From assembly GCA_955652345.1 (NCBI GenBank), contig CATPBV010000136.1, positions 1-8,134 of the forward strand: a stretch of DNA of 8,134 nucleotides, in the 5' to 3' direction. The notes below the pieces were generated by a model that saw only the letters and a program-made list of their open reading frames with translations, was not told where the DNA came from and did no database searches. Every line of letters begins with the position of its first letter. The first letter of the stretch is position 1. The DNA comes from an uncultured Solirubrobacteraceae bacterium (GTDB taxonomy: Bacteria; Actinomycetota; Thermoleophilia; Solirubrobacterales; Solirubrobacteraceae). Below, piece after piece: positions 1 through 5,635 of the stretch. The position numbers and the translations under genes were made by a program.

Positions 1-676
1 CGAGCGTTCGCGCGCCAACCTCGGCGTCGAGCAGATCGACCTCGTTCAGTTGCACTGCCCGCCGGACGAGGTGTACGCGAACGATGCCGTGTTCGACGCA
101 CTCGACGAGCTCGTGGACGCGGGACACATCGGCGCGTATGGCGTTTCCGTGGAAACGTGCGAGCAGGCGCTCGCGGCGATCGCGCGCCCACGGCTGGCGA
201 CCGTTCAGATCATTCTCAACTGCTTCCGGCTCAAACCGCTCGAGCAGGTGCTACCGGCGGCGCGTGCGGCGGGGATCGGGATCATCGCGCGCGTGCCGCT
301 CGCGTCGGGCCTGCTGTCGGGCCGCTACGACGAAAGCACCACATTCGCGCCCGACGACCACCGCAGCTTCAACCGCCATGGCGAGTCCTTCGACGTCGGG
401 GAGACATTCGCCGGCGTGCCCTACGAGGTCGGGCTGGCCGCGGTGCGCGAGCTCGCCGGGTTGGTGGAGCCCGGCGTCGCGCTCTCCCAGTTCGCGCTTC
501 GCTGGGTGATCGACCAGCCTGGCCTCAGCACCGTGATCCCGGGTGCGCGCAACGTCGATCAGGTCTCCCAGAACGCGGCCAGCGCTGCGCTGCCGCCACT
601 CACAGAGGAGCAGGTCGCGGGTGTCGCCGAGGTGTACGAGCGCCTCATCAAGGCGCACGTTCACGCGCGCTGGTAA
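1..676 (+). CDS. Aldo/keto reductase, C-terminal part (5' end outside window)
   Basis: NAD(P)H-dependent oxidoreductase of the aldo/keto reductase superfamily (TIM barrel), reducing carbonyl substrates in the cytoplasm; the substrate cannot be read from the sequence. The frame is open from base 2, so the start lies upstream of the window and the catalytic Asp, Tyr and Lys are not visible. What is visible is the strand carrying the catalytic His (IDLVQLHCPP, His codon 53-55), a middle segment of the GxxxRVPLASGLLSGRY type, and the family C-terminus: LSQFALRWVIDQPGLSTVIP, followed by GARNVDQVSQN, the usual cofactor-binding region. The TTG at 50 lies inside the conserved strand and is not a start. 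The gene ends normally with TAA. Its last 16 bp overlap the 3' end of the convergent HAD gene. Family assignment is firm; the specific function is unknown. Confidence 0.93.
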   Translation, partial: ERSRANLGVEQIDLVQLHCPPDEVYANDAVFDALDELVDAGHIGAYGVSVETCEQALAAIARPRLATVQIILNCFRLKPLEQVLPAARAAGIGIIARVPLASGLLSGRYDESTTFAPDDHRSFNRHGESFDVGETFAGVPYEVGLAAVRELAGLVEPGVALSQFALRWVIDQPGLSTVIPGARNVDQVSQNAASAALPPLTEEQVAGVAEVYERLIKAHVHARW

Positions 677-1311
677 GGATCTCCCGGTCGTGGCTCGGGT
701 TCGACAATCGCGGAGATGTCATCGACGATGGCATCCGCCTCCCAGAGCTGTTCGTCGGCGTGGGTTGTGCGCAGCGCGATCACTCGGGCGCCGGCGGCGC
801 GTGCGGCTGCGATGCCGGCCGGGGAGTCCTCGAGCGCCACGCACCGGCGAGCGTCGACCCCGAGGCGCTGAGCGGCGAGGAGAAAGCATTCGGGATCCGG
901 TTTGCCGCGCTGCAAGCTATCCGAGCTCACCAGAACCGGTGGCACGGGCAGCCCGGCGGCCGCAAGGCGTGCGGTCGCGGCCGCGGTCGAGCAGGAGGTC
1001 ACGATCGCGAGCGGCTGGCGTGAACGTAGAAGTGTCGCCGCGCCGGGAAGGGCGATCACGCCTTCGGTGTCGATGACCTCGGCGTGCTCGATGGCAGCGG
1101 CCTCCGCTCCTTGGTCGGCGTCCGGAAGGAGCAGCGCAATCGTTTCCCGCGACGGACGTCCGTGGGCGAAGCTGTGGACTGCCTCGGCGTCGAGGCCGTG
1201 GCGGTCGGCGAACGCCGCCCAGACCCGTCTCACCGGCGCCTCGGAATCGACCAGGGTGCCGTCGAGATCAACGAGAATCGCGTCTTCGTCCTGCAGAAGT
1301 GGCTGGATCAC
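661..1311 (-). CDS. HAD-superfamily phosphatase (sugar/polyol phosphatase-like)
   Basis: Cytoplasmic haloacid-dehalogenase-type hydrolase, probably a phosphatase acting on a small phosphorylated metabolite. All four HAD motifs are present in 216 residues: motif I DLDGT at 15-19 (nucleophile D15, acid/base D17), motif II with T105/S106 in AIVTSCS, motif III K137 in RGKPDP, and motif IV E161-D162 in ALEDSPAG. A helical cap follows motif I (about 24-85), as in subclass IA. The C-terminus (RTTH...ADAIVDDI) resembles sugar- or glycerol-phosphate phosphatases, but the substrate is inference. The start is GTG at 1311; no other start codon occurs before motif I, the frame upstream has no usable start, and no clear Shine-Dalgarno is seen. 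The gene converges on the aldo/keto reductase with a 16 bp overlap. Its start lies 45 bp from the tRNA-Val fragment. Confidence 0.9.
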   Translation of the reverse strand: MIQPLLQDEDAILVDLDGTLVDSEAPVRRVWAAFADRHGLDAEAVHSFAHGRPSRETIALLLPDADQGAEAAAIEHAEVIDTEGVIALPGAATLLRSRQPLAIVTSCSTAAATARLAAAGLPVPPVLVSSDSLQRGKPDPECFLLAAQRLGVDARRCVALEDSPAGIAAARAAGARVIALRTTHADEQLWEADAIVDDISAIVEPEPRPGDPYQRA

Positions 1312-1356
1312 GAGCTCGGGGCGGGCTAGGGCTGCGCCGATAGGGCCGTTTCTTGA

Positions 1357-1403
1357 TGGGCACGGCTGGGCTCGAACCAGCGACCTCTCGCGTGTGAAGC
1401 GAG
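1357..1403 (-). pseudogene. 3' half of a tRNA-Val(CAC) gene, probable attachment-site remnant
   Basis: Read on the minus strand, this is an exact tRNA 3' half. The anticodon stem is CTCGC/GCGAG (1399-1403 and 1387-1391) around loop TTCACAC, giving anticodon CAC (Val). Variable loop AGGTC follows, then a T arm GCTGG-TTCGAGC-CCAGC (1365-1381) and a 3' acceptor strand CGTGCCC (1358-1364) with discriminator A at 1357. No CCA is encoded. The 5' half is missing: the matching GGGCACG acceptor strand and a pairing D arm are not found in the next 80 bp, although GGGAG just beyond the anticodon stem recalls a D loop. Tyrosine-recombinase elements commonly integrate in tRNA 3' ends and leave such a fragment at the far end. 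The orientation places any inserted element on the right (higher coordinates), with an intact tRNA copy expected beyond the window. It is not a functional tRNA as it stands. Confidence 0.8.
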
Positions 1404-1434
1404 GGGCGGCTCCCTCAAAAAGCGGTCAAATTGC

Positions 1435-1614
1435 ATGGAGGCCGGGGCGCCGCTTTCGTACGTCATGGATCAGGTTGGCCACCAGGACTCGAAGACGACG
1501 CTAGAGATCTGCGTCCGAGTGCAGAAGCGCGTCTCTCGCAAGAGCGTGCACTCAGCGTTCGACAACTTGCTCACAGGCTACGCCTCAGCGGATGAGATCA
1601 GAAGTCGCTCCTGA
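1435..1614 (+). pseudogene. Tyrosine recombinase (phage-type integrase) C-terminal remnant
   Basis: A 59-codon open stretch encodes the end of a tyrosine site-specific recombinase: EAGAPLSYVMDQVGHQDSKT, then TLEIC, then VQKRVSRKSVHSAFDNLL, ending at TGA 1612-1614. The GH of VGHQDS is the fifth-position active-site His of the family (His at residue 16 from the ATG at 1435). The catalytic Tyr expected in the I-Y-A-R-V segment is replaced by Cys (TGC at 1510-1512; one base change from TAC). The catalytic Arg-Lys-His-Arg half and the N-terminal DNA-binding domains are missing; upstream the frame runs directly into the tRNA fragment. It is therefore a dead remnant, and the ATG at 1435 is only the first in-frame Met. 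Its end overlaps the convergent Fic gene by 17 bp. Family identity is secure from the motif; whether this short ORF is expressed is unknown. Confidence 0.8.
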
Positions 1615-2653
1615 GTCGCCGCCAGCGGGCGCCCTGCCCGGCTCCGATCGGCTCGATCAGGCCCTCGTCGCGCATCCTCGCCAGCGTCTTTGAGATGTAG
1701 GACTGACTCGCAGCCGGGGCGGCGCGGCGGACGTCGGCGACCGTGAACTCGTCGGCGATCGACTGGCGCACGAACTGCCGGATCGCCTCGCGCTTGGATC
1801 CGCGCCCGGACACGGCGCCGGCTCGCGCCTCGAACTCCTGGTAGGCCGCGGCGACGATCCCGAGGAGGTACTCGAGCCACGGGCGAACATCGTGCTCGCC
1901 GGTATGCCAGCCGCGGCCCGCTGCCTGAAGCGCTTCGTAGTAGGTCTCACTGCTGTCCTGGACGAGCCGCTCGAGGCTCACGTAACGGCCGACCTTGTAA
2001 TCGGCTTGGTAGAGCAGCAGCAGCGTCAGCAATCGGCTCATGCGGCCGTTCCCGTCGCGGAACGGGTGGATCGCGAGGAAGTCGAACACGTAGCAGCCGA
2101 CCAACAGCAGCGGGTGGTAGACGCCGGAGCGCGATGCGCGATCGAAGCGGTTCTGCAGATCGTTCATCGCCGCCGGTGTCTCGCTCGCCGGCAGCGTCTC
2201 GAACCGCACGAACCGGTTCCCGTCCGGACGAACCTCCTCGATCGAGTTCTCCACCGCCTTCCAGCGCCCGGCCGGAACCCCCGTGAACTGGTACAGGTCG
2301 CGATGGAACTGCTCGACCACGCTCGGCTTGAAGGGAATCTGCCCCGCGCTCGCGTGGATCGTGTCAAGCACGGCCCGGTAGCCGGCAATCTCGGCCTCGG
2401 AGCGGTTCGCCGGCGCCGTCTTGTCCTCGACGAGCTGCACCAGCCGTCGATGCGGCGCCGTGACATTCTCGATCGCGTTGGAGGACTCGACGCTCTGGAT
2501 CCGGGCGATCTCGATGAGCGTGCGCAGCGCCTCAGGGTGCTGCACGCGGAACGGCCGCTCGCTGCCCTGGCTCTGGTCGATCGCGCGCAGCGCCACCGTC
2601 ATCGGCGCGGGCACCATCCCGATCTGTCGCTCGAGGGTCCTGAACGTGTACAT
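1598..2653 (-). CDS. Fic family protein (class II, self-inhibited AMP-transferase) with C-terminal winged helix
   Basis: Fic proteins transfer AMP, or sometimes another nucleotide-derived group, from a cofactor to a hydroxyl side chain of a target protein. The canonical active-site motif HPFRDGNGR is intact at residues 196-204 and is followed by the usual helix (MSRLLTLLLL). An inhibitory motif of the S/T-x-x-x-E-G/N type, SNAIEN at 58-63 with E62, lies N-terminal to the Fic core; this defines class II, in which the glutamate blocks ATP binding. Residues about 285-350 look like a winged helix-turn-helix (TVADVRRAAPAASQSYISKT, then ARMRDEGLIEPIG), common in Fic proteins of this length (351 aa). 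The start is ATG at 2653; a TGA in the same frame lies 9 bp further upstream, so no earlier start is possible. The Shine-Dalgarno is weak. The gene sits beside an integrase remnant, suggesting acquisition. The target protein is unknown. Confidence 0.93.
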   Translation of the reverse strand: MYTFRTLERQIGMVPAPMTVALRAIDQSQGSERPFRVQHPEALRTLIEIARIQSVESSNAIENVTAPHRRLVQLVEDKTAPANRSEAEIAGYRAVLDTIHASAGQIPFKPSVVEQFHRDLYQFTGVPAGRWKAVENSIEEVRPDGNRFVRFETLPASETPAAMNDLQNRFDRASRSGVYHPLLLVGCYVFDFLAIHPFRDGNGRMSRLLTLLLLYQADYKVGRYVSLERLVQDSSETYYEALQAAGRGWHTGEHDVRPWLEYLLGIVAAAYQEFEARAGAVSGRGSKREAIRQFVRQSIADEFTVADVRRAAPAASQSYISKTLARMRDEGLIEPIGAGQGARWRRLRSDF

Positions 2654-2962
2654 GGCAGTGAGTCAGGGAACGTGGCACTCCCTCCGCCGAACATAGCACT
2701 TTGACCGGACTTAGTGCCATGTTCGCCCCGCCGTGGCCCACCGGCTGGGCCACGCTCTGGGCCACGCACCCCGATCCGAGCGCCGTTCGAGTTGGCGGCG
2801 TCAACCGACACGACGCCAAAAGTCCCGCAAACACAGTCGGCTACGCCGTGCGGCCCAGGCGCCTCCCCTACCGCTTAGCCGCGCGTTGACGTGCCGATCG
2901 ACGTTGTGAACGGTTGAGGAGGCATCCGGGCCTTTCGGAACGCCGGCGCTGTCCGACGCACG
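2654..2962. other. Intergenic region between Fic and reductase genes
   Basis: No gene is supported in these 309 bp. The Fic-proximal third holds the three-copy motif described separately. Next to it, TGGGCCAC occurs at 2746-2753 and 2758-2765, with its exact inverse GTGGCCCA at 2733-2740. The first inverse pair forms a perfect 8 bp dyad with a 5 nt loop. From about 2790 to 2960 I see no further structure and no convincing terminator for the reductase gene that ends at 2963. A 62-codon plus-strand ORF at 2701-2889 has no ribosome site or recognisable product. Confidence 0.5.
2666..2726. promoter_or_regulatory. Three-copy 14 bp motif, likely operator at the Fic gene promoter
   Basis: The motif AGTGCYAYGTTCSS occurs three times: minus strand 2679-2666 (AGTGCCACGTTCCC), minus strand 2700-2687 (AGTGCTATGTTCGG), and plus strand 2713-2726 (AGTGCCATGTTCGC). 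The two minus-strand copies start 21 bp apart, about two helical turns. The middle and outer copies form an imperfect inverted repeat (13 of 15 positions match). The middle copy contains a possible extended -10 box for the Fic gene (TGC-TATGTT, minus strand 2698-2690). A weak -35 (TGGCAC, 2719-2714) lies 18 bp away inside the outer copy. The layout fits a repressor covering the promoter; the Fic protein's own winged helix is one candidate. The repeats are seen directly; the promoter and regulator are inferred. Confidence 0.4.
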
Positions 2963-3541
2963 CTAGGCGTCCCGGACGAGCTCGTAGGTGAGGTAGGCGA
3001 GGCCGTCACCGACCGTCCGGGTGTCGAGGAGGCGCATCGACTTCTTGTCGCTGGTCTCGCCGAAGAGGCGTTCGCCAGCACCGAGCACGACCGGGAAGAC
3101 CATCAGCCGCAGCTCGTCGACGAGGTCGTGCTCCATCAGCGTGCGCACCAGCTGACGGCTGGCGGCGACGAGGATTTCCCCGTCCACCTCGTGCTTCAGC
3201 TTCGACACCTCGTTCACCACCTCGCCCTTCAGGACCGTCGAGTTGTTCCACTCCGGATCTACGACAGTGGAGGACACGACGTACTTGGGCAGGCTGTTCA
3301 ACCTGTCCGCCCACTCGCCACTCCGGGATGGCCACCGCGCCGCCAACCACTCGTAGCTCCGCCGACCCAGCAGCATCGCCTCGGTGCCCAGCGCCTCGTC
3401 GAACCCGACCTTGGCCCACCCTTCGCGGTCCTCGTCCCCAATCTGGTTGAACCAGCCGCCGTGCCTGAAGCCCTCGTCACCGGTCGGGTCCTGGACCACT
3501 CCGTCGAGCGAAACGTTCTCGCTGATCACGATCTTTCCCAT
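2963..3541 (-). CDS. Dihydrofolate reductase family protein (RibD C-terminal domain)
   Basis: Predicted NAD(P)H-dependent reductase of the RibD_C/DHFR-like fold, as in the YyaP/YwjB group of stand-alone proteins. True folate reduction is not implied, and the substrate is unknown. The 192 residues span the whole domain: an N-terminal strand and loop VISENVSLDGVV (5-16), MLLGRRSYEWLA (56-67), YVVSSTV (87-93), a cofactor-side helix ASRQLVRTLMEHDLVDELRL (127-146), and the hallmark FPVVLGAGERLF (149-160). Many relatives have Gly-Ser where this protein has A127-S128, a small difference. The start is ATG at 3541 with a good Shine-Dalgarno AAGGAG (minus strand 3555-3550), 8 nt away. It is transcribed divergently from the sigma factor gene with 145 bp between starts, a neighbourhood that suggests shared control. 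Confidence 0.9.
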   Translation of the reverse strand: MGKIVISENVSLDGVVQDPTGDEGFRHGGWFNQIGDEDREGWAKVGFDEALGTEAMLLGRRSYEWLAARWPSRSGEWADRLNSLPKYVVSSTVVDPEWNNSTVLKGEVVNEVSKLKHEVDGEILVAASRQLVRTLMEHDLVDELRLMVFPVVLGAGERLFGETSDKKSMRLLDTRTVGDGLAYLTYELVRDA

Positions 3542-3686
3542 TCTCAGTTCTCCTTACATTGGACTGTTACTTGCTGCGTTTGTTGAGGCGTCTGCCGCGA
3601 CGAAAACTGAGCGACGAATTTCGAGCCGCCCCGACGTCATTAGTTGTGATGAGAGTGAAAGGAAGACTCTGTGCGAGGATGCGAAC
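3542..3686. promoter_or_regulatory. Divergent control region for reductase and sigma factor genes
   Basis: This 145 bp, visibly lower in GC than its flanks, must carry promoters in both directions. An 8 bp direct repeat GCGACGAA occurs at 3597-3604 and 3611-3618, each followed 4 nt later by GAG. I could not assign a sigma-70-type -35/-10 pair on either strand with confidence. ECF sigma factors often recognise their own promoter, so a non-standard promoter here would not be surprising. That part is inference. Confidence 0.4.
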
Positions 3687-4688
3687 GTGACCGAGACGGC
3701 CCTCGCCCGTGCGCGCGCCGGCCACGAGGACGCGTTCCGCGAACTGACCGACCCCTACCGGCGTGAGCTCCAGCTGCACATCTACCGGATCGTCGGCTCG
3801 ACACAGGACGCCGAGGACCTGCACCAAGAGACGCTGCTCGCCGCGTGGCGCGGCCTTGAGCAATTCCAGGGACGCGCGTCGGTCCGTGCCTGGCTGTACC
3901 GGATCGCCACCAACCGCTCTCTGGATGCCCTCCGTGCGAGCCGGCGCCGCCCCGAGGACCTGCAGCCGATGACCGGGGTGCCCGAGCCGACGCGCCGGAC
4001 CGAGCCGATCTGGCTCGAGCCCTACCCGGACGTCCTGCTCCAGGGCATCCCGGATGACGCCCCCGGACCTGACGCGCGCTATGAGGCCAAGGAGGCGGTC
4101 GCGCTTGCGTTCATCGTCGGTCTTCAGCATCTCCCGCCGCAGCAGCGCGCGGTGCTCGTGCTCCGCGACGTGCTGGGCTACCGCGCCGGGGAGGTCGCCG
4201 AGCTGCTCGAGACCAGCGAGGCGTCGGTCAACAGCCTCGTGCGCCGCGCGCGTGCGGCGTTCGAATCCCGCCTGCCGGCCACCGGGCGCGAGCGGGCGCC
4301 GCTCCCGAACTCCAAGCTCGAGCGGGACATCGTCGGCCGCCTCGCGGACGCCTTCGAGGAGGGCGACATCGACGCCGTCGTCGCCCTGCTGACCGACGAC
4401 GCCTGGCTGACGATGCCGCCCGAGCCCTCGGAGTACCAGGGCCCCACTGCGATCGGCGTGTTCCTACGCGACCGCGCCGTCCGCCGCGGCGCGCCGCTGC
4501 GGCTCGTGCCGACGCGCGCCAATGGCCAGCCCGCCTTCGGTTGCTACTTCCCGTGCCCGCAGACCGAGATCGCGCGGCCGTACGGACTGGTCGTCCTTAC
4601 ACTCGAGGGCGACCAGATCTCCGCGATCACCTGGTTCGCCGACAGCAGTGTCTTTCCGCAGTTCGGTCTGCCGCGGATGCTGCGATAG
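3687..4688 (+). CDS. ECF RNA polymerase sigma factor with C-terminal SnoaL-like domain
   Basis: Extracytoplasmic-function sigma factor that would direct RNA polymerase to a specific regulon. Region 2 spans about residues 12-84 (FRELTDPYRRELQLHIYRI, DAEDLHQETLLAAWRG, RAWLYRIATNRSLDALR). A long linker holds WLEPYPD (109-115), a segment I associate with the TIGR02960/SigX5-type group. Region 4 is at about 133-195 (LPPQQRAVLVLRDVLGYRAG, EVAELLETSEASVNSLVRRA). Residues about 210-330 form an NTF2/SnoaL-like domain, which in related ECF groups replaces an anti-sigma factor as the regulator of activity. The start is GTG at 3687, preceded by GAGG 8 nt upstream; it gives the expected MTETALARARAG N-terminus and 333 residues. 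The frame stays open back to 3384, but that part overlaps the reductase gene antisense and does not look like sigma factor. The signal sensed is unknown. Confidence 0.92.
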   Translation: MTETALARARAGHEDAFRELTDPYRRELQLHIYRIVGSTQDAEDLHQETLLAAWRGLEQFQGRASVRAWLYRIATNRSLDALRASRRRPEDLQPMTGVPEPTRRTEPIWLEPYPDVLLQGIPDDAPGPDARYEAKEAVALAFIVGLQHLPPQQRAVLVLRDVLGYRAGEVAELLETSEASVNSLVRRARAAFESRLPATGRERAPLPNSKLERDIVGRLADAFEEGDIDAVVALLTDDAWLTMPPEPSEYQGPTAIGVFLRDRAVRRGAPLRLVPTRANGQPAFGCYFPCPQTEIARPYGLVVLTLEGDQISAITWFADSSVFPQFGLPRMLR

Positions 4689-5071
4689 GAAAGGCTGGGC
4701 TGCCCGGCTCGCTGCTTCGAGCGACCGGACGGTACTGGCCACCCGGCACGGCGCCCGGACCGACATAGCGGCTGGTGTATCGCGAGGCGCGGTCACGGGA
4801 CGGTCGCGCTTGGCTTTCGGCGAGGGCGGGAGGCGCTCTCGCTTCGTGATCTGCGCCGCGCCTTGACAAGCCGACGTTCTCCCCGGTGGTGACGAGAACG
4901 CGTGGTGTGCGTAGTAGCTGTGAGACGAAGCGCGGAGAGGCTCGTCTGCTGTTTCAGCTCACGCTCGGTAAACGGCGTTCGCGGCTTCAACAATCGACTT
5001 CGGGGAGCAACATGGCCACACGCCGCATCGGACGACTGATGACAAAGATGGGTCGCGTCCAGGAGTGCCTC
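4689..5071. other. Intergenic region between sigma factor and lipoprotein genes
   Basis: No gene is supported in these 383 bp. TTGACA at 4863-4868 is a perfect -35 hexamer on the plus strand, but no acceptable -10 lies 16-18 bp downstream (the bases there read GTGGTG), so it is not called as a promoter. AGACGA and TCGTCT near 4922-4950 can pair around a 13-14 nt loop, giving a possible structured leader ahead of the lipoprotein gene. No terminator with a T-run follows the sigma factor gene. Confidence 0.4.
5061..5065 (+). promoter_or_regulatory. Shine-Dalgarno site that fixes the lipoprotein start
   Basis: AGGAG lies 6 nt before ATG 5072, the best ribosome-site spacing among the in-frame starts. 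A rival GGGGAG at 5001-5006 precedes ATG 5012, which would add 20 residues ahead of the signal peptide and is less likely. Confidence 0.6.
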
Positions 5072-5536
5072 ATGGTCACGACCTGCCGTCGTGCGCTTAT
5101 CGCCATCGCGGTTGCCGGCCTGGCATTGAGCAGCGCCGCGTGTGGCGTCCCGGGCTCGGCCGCGACTGCCAACGACAGGCGCGCCCATGCTCCTGCCCCG
5201 GCCGATGCGAAGCCCCGCATCCTGTCGGTGCGCTACGGATGGTTCCGTCCCGGCGTCGAGCTACGCCCCTATACCGTGCTGGTGGTCAAAGCGCGTGACG
5301 CTGATGGGCAGATCGTGTACGTGGCCTATCAGCAGCTCGATGCCGACGGCGCTGTGATTGCCGACTCCGCATGCGGGCTCGGCGGAAAGCGTGTTGGTCA
5401 TACTGAGACGTTCAGGCTTCCGATCAACCTGCGCCCGGGAAGCCATCGCTTCCGTGTGACAGTGGGGTCCTCTCCCTGCGGAAAGCCAGGCCGTCCGCAG
5501 TCTGCCTCACGCACGTTCACCCTTTTGGCTCGCTAG
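5072..5536 (+). CDS. Putative secreted lipoprotein of unknown function
   Basis: I do not recognise this 154-residue protein. It begins with a signal peptide: basic N-region (CRR), hydrophobic core ALIAIAVAGLALSS, then SAAC with Cys at residue 24. That fits a lipobox, although Ser at -3 is less usual than Leu, so it may instead be an ordinary secreted protein. A low-complexity Ala/Pro/Asp linker (about 26-46) leads to a domain of about 105 residues with alternating beta-like strands (RILSVRYGWFRPGVELRPYT, VLVVKARDADGQIVYVAYQQ, HRFRVTV) and two Cys (CGLGGK, SSPCGK) that could form a disulphide. This pattern suggests an immunoglobulin-like beta sandwich outside the membrane, which is inference. 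The frame is open upstream to 4886; the start at 5072 was chosen for its ribosome site and because it puts the signal peptide at the N-terminus. It converges on the L,D-transpeptidase gene. Confidence 0.7.
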   Translation: MVTTCRRALIAIAVAGLALSSAACGVPGSAATANDRRAHAPAPADAKPRILSVRYGWFRPGVELRPYTVLVVKARDADGQIVYVAYQQLDADGAVIADSACGLGGKRVGHTETFRLPINLRPGSHRFRVTVGSSPCGKPGRPQSASRTFTLLAR

Positions 5537-5610
5537 CACCGGCGAACCCGGCCCGTGGCGCGGGTGCAGCGCGTCCATCGGAGCCGTGTCCGTGAGCGCC
5601 CGGAAGAGCT

Positions 5611-5629
5611 GAGTCGCCTCTCTCGACTC
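5611..5629. terminator. Hairpin between convergent genes, possible two-way terminator
   Basis: GAGTCG (5611-5616) and CGACTC (5624-5629) form a perfect 6 bp stem with a 7 nt loop in the 99 bp between the two converging stop codons. There is no T-run on either side, so intrinsic termination would be weak. The position is the main argument. Confidence 0.3.
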
Positions 5630-5635
5630 CGAGCG

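Noticed and set aside
157..1023. A 288-codon plus-strand ORF across the reductase and HAD genes
   Set aside because: It overlaps two well-supported genes and has no recognisable motif; its Arg/Gly/Ala-rich composition marks an out-of-frame shadow.
1357..1403. Functional tRNA-Val gene
   Set aside because: No 5' acceptor strand or D-arm partner is present on the 5' side; only the 3' half exists.
1892..2704. A 270-codon plus-strand ORF opposite the Fic gene
   Set aside because: It is the antisense of a conserved Fic gene with all motifs intact; its Arg/Val/Ala/Leu-rich product is typical of shadow frames in high-GC DNA.
3384..3686. N-terminal extension of the sigma factor frame
   Set aside because: It runs antisense through the reductase gene and its ribosome site, and sigma factors of this kind begin at MTETALARARAG; GTG 3687 with GAGG upstream is the better start.
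4863..4868. Perfect TTGACA as a promoter -35 box
   Set aside because: No -10-like hexamer occurs at 16-18 bp downstream.
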